A stretch of DNA of 33,766 bases, taken from NCBI GenBank assembly GCA_030040155.1, contig JASHUG010000116.1, forward strand, positions 1 to 33,766, in the 5' to 3' direction. Shown piece after piece: positions 26,780 to 33,766 of this stretch. The notes under the pieces are model-generated. The model was not told the origin of the DNA. It did no database searches and saw only the letters and a list, made by a program, of their open reading frames with translations. The DNA is from Streptosporangiaceae bacterium. Its GTDB lineage: Bacteria; Actinomycetota; Actinomycetes; Streptosporangiales; Streptosporangiaceae. How positions within the stretch are numbered: position 1 is the first letter of the stretch; every line of letters begins with the position of its first letter. A program made the translations under genes and the position numbers.

Positions 26780-28213
26780 ATGTTATCGCTATGGGCAAGG
26801 GCGGCTCCCAGCGCCGTTACCGCAGTTCATTGCCGTAAGGGGAGGGGCCCGCTCCGTCATCTGCGGTTAGCTGGCATCCCAGCGCTAGCCGCATTCAGTC
26901 TGCTCTGGTTCCAGGTGCCGACGGCGCCAGCCGCAGCGGCGCGTGTCGCCCAGCCGCACGTGGTCGCGCCAATCCCGGACGTAGCCGGCCCTGGAAGCAT
27001 CGCTGGTCAGCTGCCCGCTCCCATCTCGACGACCCAGTGCGAGGAGCAACTCGGGATCAGGTGCTACTCCCCGCTGCAATACCACGTCGCCTACGATCTC
27101 AATCGCCTCTACGGACAAGGAATCACGGGCGCGGGCGAGACGATCCTCATTGTCGATTCGTACGGATCGCCGACCATCCGCAATGATGTTGCGACTTTCG
27201 ACGCCGAGTTCGGCCTGCCGCCGGTCAACCTCACCATTGACCAGTTCGGCGCGATCCCGCCTTACGATCCGACGAACTCAACGATGATCGGCTGGGCCAT
27301 CGAGACGACGCTGGACGTGGAGTACGCGCACGCGATCGCGCCCGGTGCGAACATCGTGCTGGCCGAGACCCCGGTTGCCGAAGAAGAGGGAACCAGCGGC
27401 TTCCCGCAGATGATGAGCGCCGAGGAGACGCTGATCAACCGCGGCGTCCCCGATGTGATATCGCAGAGCTTCGGCGCCACCGAGAACACGTTCCCCGGCT
27501 TCAGCTCGGGCAACTACTCGAGCCTGCTTGACCTGCGCTACGCGTTCAAGGACGCTCTCCGGCACCACGTCACAGTGCTGGCTGCCGCGGGCGACTACGG
27601 CGCGACCAACCTTGAGTCGAACGGGTCGACGCTCTATCCGTACCCGGTCAACTCCTGGCCGTCGACCGACCCGCTCGTGACCTCCGTCGGCGGATCGGAG
27701 CTCACGCTTGACAACTACGGCAACCGGCTGGCGCCAGACACTGTCTGGAACGACAGCGCGGGAGCCGGGGGCGGTGGCCTCTCGGCCGTCTTCCAGCGCC
27801 CGTGGTTCCAGAATGGGGTCACGAACGTCGTTGGCGATAGCCGCGGTACCCCGGACATCTCGATGAGTGCGGCGGCAACTGCGGGCTGCTGGATCTACGT
27901 CTCGTTCGCGCCTTTCGGTCCGGTGTGGGGCGTCGAGGGCGGCACGTCAGAGGCGACGCCGATGTTCGCTGGGATCGTCGCGCTCGCCGACCAGCTCGCC
28001 GGGCACCGGCTCGGCGACATCAACCCGGCGCTCTACCTGCTCGGGGCGCTCAGCGAGCGCGGTGACAGGACGGGCATCGTGGACATCACGTCCGGCAACA
28101 ACTCCTTCGGGGGCGTGACTGGCTACACCGCCGGCCCTGGCTATGACCTTGCCAGCGGCTGGGGGACGGTCGACGCCTATCAGTTCGTGCACGCGCTGGC
28201 CAGGATCGGCTAG
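26780..28213 (+). CDS. Secreted S53 (sedolisin-type) serine carboxyl peptidase
   Basis: This 477-residue protein has GGAAGGAG just upstream of its ATG and a signal peptide ending near residue 54 (AAFSLLWFQV then APAAAA). The catalytic set of family S53 is visible: Glu175 and Asp179 in GWAIETTLDVEYAHA, oxyanion Asp272 in AAAGDYGAT, and nucleophile Ser390 in GGTSEATPMFAG. DIT and YDLASGWGTVDA near the end suit the calcium site. Only about 45 residues separate the signal from the catalytic domain, so the large activation prodomain of kumamolisins is missing. It is probably an extracellular protease of acidic environments. Confidence 0.93.
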   Translation: MLSLWARAAPSAVTAVHCRKGRGPLRHLRLAGIPALAAFSLLWFQVPTAPAAAARVAQPHVVAPIPDVAGPGSIAGQLPAPISTTQCEEQLGIRCYSPLQYHVAYDLNRLYGQGITGAGETILIVDSYGSPTIRNDVATFDAEFGLPPVNLTIDQFGAIPPYDPTNSTMIGWAIETTLDVEYAHAIAPGANIVLAETPVAEEEGTSGFPQMMSAEETLINRGVPDVISQSFGATENTFPGFSSGNYSSLLDLRYAFKDALRHHVTVLAAAGDYGATNLESNGSTLYPYPVNSWPSTDPLVTSVGGSELTLDNYGNRLAPDTVWNDSAGAGGGGLSAVFQRPWFQNGVTNVVGDSRGTPDISMSAAATAGCWIYVSFAPFGPVWGVEGGTSEATPMFAGIVALADQLAGHRLGDINPALYLLGALSERGDRTGIVDITSGNNSFGGVTGYTAGPGYDLASGWGTVDAYQFVHALARIG

Positions 28214-28228
28214 CGCTCGGATCGGCTT

Positions 28229-28263
28229 GGGCGGTGCCGCGGCCCGCGGCCGCGGCACCGCCC
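28229..28263. terminator. Bidirectional hairpin terminator
   Basis: A perfect 14-bp GC-rich stem (GGGCGGTGCCGCGG against CCGCGGCACCGCCC) with a 7-nt loop lies 16 bp after the peptidase stop and before the convergent decarboxylase-like gene. It would serve both strands. No T-run follows, as is common in high-GC genomes. Confidence 0.75.
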
Positions 28264-28297
28264 GCCACGATCAGGCCAGCACCGCCCGCCGCGGTGG

Positions 28298-28888
28298 TCA
28301 GCGGTCCGGTAGGCCTGGGCGGTCCCACGCAGGCGTGACGCCGGGCGGGACCGGCACGTCGAAGCCGTTCAGGACGAACGAGATGAGCGTGTAGTAACCG
28401 CAGAGCGTGATCAGCTCGACCATCCCGGCCTCGCCGAGCAGTTCGCGGGCAGCGGCGTACGTATCGTCGTCGATCCGGCCGGCGCTGATGAGCTGACGGG
28501 CGACCGCGTACACGGTCCGCTCGTCCCCGACGCGGAACGGCGGGTTGTCTCCGCGGCCGATCGCGTCCACGACGGCGTCGGTCACGCCGTGCTCGCGTGC
28601 CATGCGCGCGTGCGCCCACCACTCGAACTCTGCGTGCCAGTGCGCTCCCACGGTGATGATCGCGATCTCGGTCAGCCTGCGCTCAAGCGACGTCCCGAAG
28701 CGGACGGTCGCGCCGAGCTCGGTGAGCGCGCGGCCTGTTGCCGGCGCGTGCACGAACGCATTGAACGGGCCGGCCAGCGCGCCGTTCTGTGTCACGAGCC
28801 GGCTGCCGCGGGTGCCGACGATGGCGTCCCACACGGCTTGCCCGTCGGCGGTCAGCTGATCCCGGCGAAGATCTGGCAGTCTGCTCAT
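28298..28888 (-). CDS. Carboxymuconolactone decarboxylase (AhpD-like) family protein
   Basis: This 196-residue all-helical protein has the CMD core at residues about 45-125, including ERRLTEIAIITVGAHWHAEF and EWWAHARMAREHG. The CxxC redox motif of AhpD is absent and the site has His and Glu instead, so it is not a peroxidase partner and may be a decarboxylase-type member; the substrate is unknown. It lies 103 bp downstream of the presenilin-like gene on the same strand and could be the last gene of that operon, but the gap leaves this open. Confidence 0.88.
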   Translation of the reverse strand: MSRLPDLRRDQLTADGQAVWDAIVGTRGSRLVTQNGALAGPFNAFVHAPATGRALTELGATVRFGTSLERRLTEIAIITVGAHWHAEFEWWAHARMAREHGVTDAVVDAIGRGDNPPFRVGDERTVYAVARQLISAGRIDDDTYAAARELLGEAGMVELITLCGYYTLISFVLNGFDVPVPPGVTPAWDRPGLPDR

Positions 28889-28991
28889 GGCCCGACGTTA
28901 TAGCCGGCCATCATGGCAGCATCAGCAGGTCCTCGGAACGCTCCTCATCGACGGTGCTCGCGTCCGTTGACTCCGTGGCGAGGTGACAGGG

Positions 28992-29945
28992 TCAGATGGA
29001 CGCCGGCTCCGGGGCCGGGGCCTGCTCGACCTGAGGCGCGGGAGCCGTGCTGCTCTGGCTGGCCAGGTATTCGGCCATGGTGCGCTCACGGCCGTAGTGC
29101 CGTTTCATCCACAGGTAGGTGAGGAAGGCGGCGGGCCCGAACAGCGACTGCGCGGGGACGAGTTCGTCGAGGTTGGCGTTGGTGAAGTTGAACAAGAACG
29201 GGACGAACGCTGTCGCGAAGCCACCGAAGACCACGGTGACGGCGCCCGCTATCGTGGCTGCCCACTTGCCGTAGGCCTTGTACGCGGCCACGAAGAACAG
29301 CGAGTAGACGAGCAGGTCACCGAGGCCGAGGGCGTAGTCGACTCGGCCGAATCGCATGCCTATCACCGGGGTGAGCGGATGCGTAATGTAGCGCGCGATC
29401 AGCCTGCCGGTCAGCGGATAGTACGAGGCGAAAACGATGTCGTAGCACGCGAGTCCGAGCGACATCCAGGCGACGTGCCGCAGCTTCATCCCGCCCTGCA
29501 AGTACAGGTTGCACACGGCGATCGCGCCGAGCAGCACCACGACGCTCTGCTGGGCGTACCACCAGTCCCATCCGGCGACGGTGCCCATGATGTGATTGCT
29601 CGACCAGATATTCAGGCCGAACAGCACCCCGATCCCCAGCCAGATGCCCACCTGGCCGAGCAGGGGTGCGTAGCCGATGTACAGGGCAGAGGCGAACGTA
29701 ACAAGCAGAATGCAGGTGACCGCCGTATCAGGCAGCCAGCCGTACACGAACGGCAGGACTCCGATGACGATCAGCAGGATCACGACGTCGCGAGTGTTGA
29801 ACGCCCCGACTGGCGGCCGCACCATGCGCACGTACCTGAAATAAGCCAGCGCGCCCGAGCAGACCACGATCACGCCGGTCAGGATCACGCAGAACAGAGT
29901 GAGGCTTTCTTCCCACTGGGGTATCGGGAAAATTACGACCGGCAT
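28992..29945 (-). CDS. Presenilin/signal peptide peptidase-like intramembrane aspartyl protease
   Basis: This 317-residue protein shows nine hydrophobic helices and a Pro/Ala-rich cytosolic tail. Helix 6 has ACYDIVFAS (Tyr168-Asp169), helix 7 has ALGLGDLLVYS (GLGD 207-210), and helix 9 has FGPAAFLTYL (Pro271-Ala-Ala, in place of the PAL motif). YD in helix 6, GxGD in helix 7 and PAL in helix 9 are the signature and topology of presenilin, signal peptide peptidase and archaeal PSH. The two Asp are 41 residues apart, near the spacing in signal peptide peptidases. The ATG at 29945 is 1 bp after the stop of the ligase gene, so the two are coupled. By-eye fold call; a chance match in an unrelated membrane protein is the main alternative. 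Confidence 0.75.
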   Translation of the reverse strand: MPVVIFPIPQWEESLTLFCVILTGVIVVCSGALAYFRYVRMVRPPVGAFNTRDVVILLIVIGVLPFVYGWLPDTAVTCILLVTFASALYIGYAPLLGQVGIWLGIGVLFGLNIWSSNHIMGTVAGWDWWYAQQSVVVLLGAIAVCNLYLQGGMKLRHVAWMSLGLACYDIVFASYYPLTGRLIARYITHPLTPVIGMRFGRVDYALGLGDLLVYSLFFVAAYKAYGKWAATIAGAVTVVFGGFATAFVPFLFNFTNANLDELVPAQSLFGPAAFLTYLWMKRHYGRERTMAEYLASQSSTAPAPQVEQAPAPEPASI

Positions 29946-29946
29946 G

Positions 29947-31380
29947 TCATGCTCCGACGAGTGCGTGAGGGCTGGCGAACGTGGTTTCGAGCATGTCGCT
30001 GCGCGTATGGCGAAGCGAGACCGCCTGGTCGTCGCCGACGATGTCCAGGTCGACGTCCAGTCCGGCCGCCGCGAAGTGGCGGACGGCCTCGGCCTGGCTG
30101 TAACCAGCGATAGCGCTGGCCGGCAGGGTGAGCCGGATCCGGCCGTCACAGGCTGCCGCGCGGTATCGGGCGGGCCAGGGTTCGGCAGGCAGCGACTCGA
30201 TCACCTCGATGAACTGCCGGGACGTGACGATCTCACCACCTGGCATCCGCAGCAGATGGTCGGCCTTGCCGAGGACCAGGCTCGTCGCGGGGACGGTGGC
30301 CAGCTCGCAGTGTAGGGGCTCGTCGGGCAGGCACCGCGCGACGTCACGGGTGTCGTAGCGCAGAACGGGCGTGCAGTCCCGGTACGGGAAGTAGGGGGTG
30401 ATCACGAGGGTGCCGAGCGCCCCCGGCGCGGCAGGCTCGCCGGTGTGCAGGTCGACTAGCTCGGTGAGCCCCAGGTTCGTGTCGTGGTGCATGTGTCCCT
30501 GGCTGCAGGGACGCCCGGTGATCGGGACGATCTCGGTCATGCTGTAGGGGTCCTCGACGTGCGGGACGCCGAACATCCCTGATGCCGCCCGGACCAGGCT
30601 CGGCGAGAGTACCTCACCCCCCGACACGAGGCGGCGCAGACGGAAGTCGCCGGCGCCCATTCCGGCGCGCCGGGCCGCCTTCACGAGTTCGGCAAGATAG
30701 CTGGGGTTGGTCAGCAGGATCGTGGCGCCGCCCTCGGCCAGGCTTTCCAGCGCTGTCTCAGGAGGCACGATGCCGAGCAGACGACACCCGGCTCCGGCCA
30801 GCCGGCAGGCGTTGGCCGCCTGGTGCAGGGCCACGGTGGAGCGCGAGCTCAGGTTCACCTGCATGACATCGCCGGGCCGAAGCTCGCCTCGCAGTACCGA
30901 GGCCAGCGCGCCGAGCGCAGGCCACAGTTCCATCTCGTAGCGCGACAGCCACACCTCCGTGGGGCGCCCCGTGGTGCCGGTGGTGCGGGTGGCCAGGTAG
31001 GCCTGGACGTCGGTGCAGCGGAAGTCTCCTGGCCGTTCGGTCAGGTCCGCCTTGACCGTGACTGGGATCGCCCGCAGCCCGGCTACGTCGAGCTTGGCCG
31101 GGTCGATCTGGGCGGAGCTGAAGAGGCGCGCATAGAACGGTGACTGTGCGCCGAGCCTGACCGCGGTCCGGCGCAGGCTGCCATTCGTGAACTCGAGCCG
31201 GTCCTCCGGGTTGGTCGTCGGTCCTTCGACAAGCTCGGCGGCGTCCGCGCCCGCCTCGCCGAACTCGGCCAGGGTGGCGAGGACGTCGCCGACCAGCCGT
31301 TCGACGTTGCGCGGGTCAAGCCGCCGCCGCAGGGCAATGCCCAGCGCCAGCCGGAACTGCCGTACGCCTGTCTCGAACAT
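29947..31380 (-). CDS. PaaK-like adenylate-forming enzyme
   Basis: This 477-residue protein belongs to the phenylacetate-CoA ligase branch of the adenylate-forming superfamily. It has the phosphate loop TTGTTGRPT (133-141), DPYSMTE as the adenine-side motif, VLRYDTRDV around the ribose-binding Asp, and GKADHLLRMPGGEIVTSRQ near the hinge. Such enzymes activate a carboxylic acid as an acyl-adenylate, then pass it to CoA, a carrier protein or an amine. The substrate is unknown. The ATG has GGAGCGGAGCG directly upstream. It lies between the small hydrophobic peptide gene and the presenilin-like gene, so an acyl-peptide or fatty acid tailoring role can be imagined. Confidence 0.88.
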   Translation of the reverse strand: MFETGVRQFRLALGIALRRRLDPRNVERLVGDVLATLAEFGEAGADAAELVEGPTTNPEDRLEFTNGSLRRTAVRLGAQSPFYARLFSSAQIDPAKLDVAGLRAIPVTVKADLTERPGDFRCTDVQAYLATRTTGTTGRPTEVWLSRYEMELWPALGALASVLRGELRPGDVMQVNLSSRSTVALHQAANACRLAGAGCRLLGIVPPETALESLAEGGATILLTNPSYLAELVKAARRAGMGAGDFRLRRLVSGGEVLSPSLVRAASGMFGVPHVEDPYSMTEIVPITGRPCSQGHMHHDTNLGLTELVDLHTGEPAAPGALGTLVITPYFPYRDCTPVLRYDTRDVARCLPDEPLHCELATVPATSLVLGKADHLLRMPGGEIVTSRQFIEVIESLPAEPWPARYRAAACDGRIRLTLPASAIAGYSQAEAVRHFAAAGLDVDLDIVGDDQAVSLRHTRSDMLETTFASPHALVGA

Positions 31381-31401
31381 CGCTCCGCTCCGTCCACTGC
31401 G

Positions 31402-31415
31402 ATCGCAAGTGCGAT
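31402..31415. promoter_or_regulatory. Palindrome upstream of the adenylating enzyme gene
   Basis: ATCGCA and TGCGAT flank a 2-bp centre, about 22 bp upstream of the ligase start and between it and the small peptide gene. It could be an operator for an internal promoter. No regulator gene is adjacent. Confidence 0.35.
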
Positions 31416-31504
31416 TACCTCACTAATGCAGGTCTGGCGTGCGGGCCGACGCCGCCCGTGATCGGAATGCGCCGGCTCGCACGGTACCTCATCGACCTTC
31501 GCGG

Positions 31505-31591
31505 TTAGACGCTCTCGGCCGCGGCGGCGCTGAACAGCACCGCGCTGAGCGAGCCCAGCACGTAACGCAGGTGCTTGACGGAAGAACGCAT
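31505..31591 (-). CDS. 28-residue hydrophobic, signal-peptide-like small protein
   Basis: A short frame of 28 codons has the strongest ribosome binding site of the locus (GGAAGGAGG, 6 nt before the ATG). The product has Arg2, Lys6, His7 and Arg9, then a hydrophobic stretch from Tyr10 to Ala25 (YVLGSLSAVLFSAAAA), and ends Glu-Ser-Val. It resembles a signal peptide with almost no mature part, or a single membrane helix. It lies between the cupredoxin and ligase genes. It may be a peptide precursor, a substrate for the presenilin-like protease, or a leader peptide; I do not recognise a known family. Confidence 0.65.
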   Translation of the reverse strand: MRSSVKHLRYVLGSLSAVLFSAAAAESV

Positions 31592-31663
31592 GGTTTCCCT
31601 CCTTCCCGGATACTCGGCCAATGTGTTGTGGGGTTGGTCAGTGGGTTGCGGGACGGGTCACGG

Positions 31664-32065
31664 TCAGGGGAGGACGAGGACCGTGAGGTTCATCTCGGGG
31701 TGGAGCCCGCAGGTCACGTGGAACGTGCCCGGCGTCAGCCACGGGCCGGTCCTGTAGACCTCGTTCATTTGCATCAGGTGGAAGCCTCGCACTGGCTCGC
31801 CGCGCACCGGGGTGGTGATGAGCCCGTTCTGACCTGGCCCGATGTCGTGGATGTTTTTCGAGCTGTCCACGAACGTGAGGTACTGGCCGCGGTGGATGGT
31901 CACGGAGTCCAGCGTGAAGTCCATGAAGGACATGCCCACGGTATTGGGCGGAGCCGGCTTGGGACTCCCGACGAACACGGCGGGCACGAATATTCCCGCC
32001 AGAATGGGAGGAACGACAAGAAGAATGCGGGGGACTCGGGAGAGAATGCTACCTAATCTAGCCAC
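31664..32065 (-). CDS. Membrane-anchored cupredoxin (plastocyanin-like)
   Basis: This 133-residue protein starts at a GTG preceded by AGAGGA 6 nt upstream; the frame runs further upstream but without a better site. Residues 9-32 form a hydrophobic N-terminal anchor or signal. The C-terminal half is a cupredoxin: NIHDIGPG gives ligand His73, and FHVTCGLHPEM gives Cys119, His122 and Met125, the type 1 copper set. It would carry electrons on the outer membrane face. It is the first gene of the minus-strand run that continues into the small peptide, ligase and presenilin-like genes. Confidence 0.85.
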   Translation of the reverse strand: MARLGSILSRVPRILLVVPPILAGIFVPAVFVGSPKPAPPNTVGMSFMDFTLDSVTIHRGQYLTFVDSSKNIHDIGPGQNGLITTPVRGEPVRGFHLMQMNEVYRTGPWLTPGTFHVTCGLHPEMNLTVLVLP

Positions 32066-33429
32066 CGGTTTCCTCTCGCCAGCAGCGCTCCTCGGCAGAG
32101 GACGACTGTAGATCCATCGGCCGCTTCCCCTCAGACGTCCTTGTCCTTGTTGCCTCGAACGCGACCAGCCGTCGGCTAGCAAGCGCACTCTACGTCGCCG
32201 TTTTTAGCTCGTAAATAGATAGCTTCTAAAATCGTGACCTCTGTCAATTATTGTTGTTATTGTTATCTACTGTTACGGTCATACCGCTTGGCGCACTTGG
32301 CAGCCTGAGGGGACAGCTGCGGCGGTTGCGTGGCATAGGTAACGACAGCCGCAGATTGAGGCGGAGGGCGACGACGCCTTGGGACTGGCACGCCGGCGTT
32401 CTGATTGCGGAGCCGCCAGCGCCCGCCTGCTCCTCCAGCCGGACACGCCGGGCCGAGGGCGACTGAATCAGCGCCTCAGCTGACCGGCCAGAGCGGCTGG
32501 GGCGTTCGGGCCGCTGAAGAGCGGCCGGCGAAATACCGCCGTTGTGGCCTGCTGCGTATTGGCGGGGCGTCGTCAGGTCGGCACCGACCTTCGTCGCTGA
32601 GCGATATGAGCCGGAATTTCGCCGTGCGGCAGGGCCGGGCGCACGTTCCGCAGTTCTGCTGGCCGGTGGACGGCTTTTATTCGGTCGGTCGACGAGCGTT
32701 CAGTTTGTGCTCCCGCCGATCGCCGCGCCGCAGTAGCTGCGCTATATCGCAAGTGTCCGCGCGTCAGCCCCGCATGAGCGCACAAGGCGGCGCGGCGCTT
32801 CAGCGTGTTGACGGCGTAAAGGGTGAACTCGGCCCGCCATCAGATGACGATCTGGACCGAGCCGCGATCGGGCCCGAGGCCGGCCCGGCAGGTTCGCCGG
32901 GATGCCGGGGCCGTGGCCTCGCGCGTGACGACCGATGTCCGTTTTAATGGTAATTAACCGGTAATGCCGTACGCCTCTCGGTGCTGCCGCGTATGCAGCG
33001 CGCATGACTGGCTCACAGCGGTCCTGTCATGCTAATGGCGCTCGGTGTGGAGTTGCTGCACCGGTCTGGTAGGTCACCCGGCGGCTCGCAACAACCTGAA
33101 GAGTATTCGAGCGCGCCGCGCTTAATGTCCTTTACCTGAAAGCGAACTGTGGTCCGGTCGATTTTGTCAACAGAACGGTAAGACATGAACGGAAGCAGCG
33201 CGGCATTCCTCCATTCTTCGAGAGTCTGGCCGGCGTGCGGTTATTCAAGCGACATATCGCGGCGACAGCTTCACCACGCGGTCAGTCGCAACGTTTCGCG
33301 CTCGACAGTCTAGGCTTTGGTGTATAACGCCGATCGATTGCGTCAGCGGTGTCGGGACCGGCGTTTACGGGCGCTCCTTCGATCCGACCATGCATGCCGA
33401 GTACTCCAACCGCACTTCGTGATTCTTCC
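32066..33429. other. Long intergenic region, no convincing gene
   Basis: About 1.36 kb separates the cupredoxin gene from the end of the dioxygenase gene. Base composition drops, most clearly at 32195-32280, where runs such as TTATTGTTGTTATTGTT occur, and again at 32940-32970 and 33150-33200. Open frames here, including one of 180 codons at 32405-32947, have no domain, repeat or ribosome site. An inverted repeat GCATGAC/GTCATGC lies at 33002-33032. It looks like a control region or recent insertion of non-coding DNA. Confidence 0.55.
32195..32268 (-). promoter_or_regulatory. AT-rich promoter-like region upstream of the cupredoxin operon
   Basis: On the minus strand a TTGACA box is found at 32242-32247, followed by AT-rich sequence with TATCTA about 20 bp later, which is longer than ideal. 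An AACAATAACAACAATAA stretch precedes it. A promoter here would give a leader of roughly 150-180 nt for the cupredoxin mRNA. This is the only such AT-rich block in the region. Confidence 0.35.
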
Positions 33430-33766
33430 TTAGCGGTAGGGCGTCAGGTCGGCCCTGGGGTAGCGCGTTTGGGTGTCGGCCAAGGTCTGCTCGTCCCAGT
33501 ACGGGTCGCCGGGAGCGGGCCATCCGAACACCGACCGCTCCCGGGGGGTCGCCCGCTCGACGATCTCAAACCAGCCTGGTTGCGTCGCGCGCTCGGCCCA
33601 GGCGACCCTGCCCGTCCAGCGCGGTCCCCACGCGTCGTAGTTGACGAGGAGCGCAAAGCGGGTTGAGCGTTCCCCGGTCATGGCCGACCCACGGTGAAGC
33701 ACGTCGGTCTGACGAACGAGCAGGGTTCCTGCGGGACCTGTCATGGAGACCTCCTCCTCGGCGAAC
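33430..33766 (-). CDS. Phytanoyl-CoA dioxygenase (PhyH)-like protein, C-terminal part
   Basis: The frame stays open to the right edge, so only the last 111 or so residues are visible. GPAGTLLVRQTDVLHRGSAM and STRFALLVNY match the C-terminal part of PhyH-type Fe(II)/2-oxoglutarate dioxygenases, with the His of VLHRGS as the second iron His and the Arg after TGERSTR as the likely 2-oxoglutarate-binding residue. The HxD motif would lie outside the window. Members hydroxylate lipids, amino acids or natural products; the substrate is unknown. It stops at a TAA and reads into the long intergenic region. Confidence 0.7.
   Translation of the reverse strand, partial: FAEEEVSMTGPAGTLLVRQTDVLHRGSAMTGERSTRFALLVNYDAWGPRWTGRVAWAERATQPGWFEIVERATPRERSVFGWPAPGDPYWDEQTLADTQTRYPRADLTPYR

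Noticed and set aside
32405-32947. A 180-codon open frame in the long intergenic region
   Set aside because: No domain, no ribosome site, random-looking composition with many Arg, Ser and Pro, and no start support.

Overview
The window is visibly GC-rich. It uses many GTG starts, G/C-ending codons and long antisense shadow frames, and it carries gene families typical of filamentous Actinomycetota: a MocR-type regulator, an F420/FMN-type LLM monooxygenase, a P450, PCD-VOC and DUF2721 proteins, and a BMP-type nucleoside importer. I infer an actinomycete and cannot fix the genus. No rRNA, tRNA, CRISPR array or intact mobile element was seen. Both ends cut a gene.

Region 1 (1-8663) starts with the 3' part of a large NTPase/TPR protein with nine near-identical 46-residue repeats. 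After about 0.5 kb of non-coding DNA comes a divergent metabolic unit. A PLP aminotransferase, a RidA deaminase and a PhzF-type isomerase lie on the minus strand. A MocR regulator lies on the plus strand, with CCAAT half-sites at its start. A solo TOPRIM protein and an LLM monooxygenase follow on the minus strand. Between them is a motif resembling the 3' core of a glycine riboswitch.

Region 2 (8664-19580) is a complete nucleoside salvage operon on the plus strand. It contains a BMP lipoprotein, a double ABC ATPase, two permeases, cytidine deaminase, thymidine phosphorylase, deoxyribose-phosphate aldolase and an aldehyde dehydrogenase. The last gene is a dehydrogenase-like protein with no catalytic half. 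The logic is uptake of nucleosides, deamination, phosphorolysis, aldol cleavage to glyceraldehyde-3-phosphate and acetaldehyde, then oxidation of the aldehyde. The last two genes look like a split two-domain ALDH16.

Region 3 (19591-26276) is mostly minus-strand single genes: a Gfo/Idh oxidoreductase, an acyltransferase, a PCD-VOC fusion, a DUF2721 protein, a P450, an HhH-GPD-like protein and an IclR regulator. A membrane-anchored thioredoxin (TlpA-like) is the one plus-strand gene.

Region 4 (26277-33766) holds a secreted S53 peptidase without a prodomain, a carboxymuconolactone decarboxylase-like protein, and the most unusual locus of the window. This is a minus-strand operon of a membrane cupredoxin, a 28-residue hydrophobic peptide gene with a strong ribosome binding site, a PaaK-like adenylate-forming enzyme, and a nine-helix membrane protein carrying the YD, GLGD and PA(L) signatures of presenilin/signal peptide peptidase. 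I suggest a peptide-processing or peptide-signalling system; this is inference. About 1.36 kb of apparently non-coding, less GC-rich DNA follows, then the 3' end of a PhyH-type dioxygenase gene.
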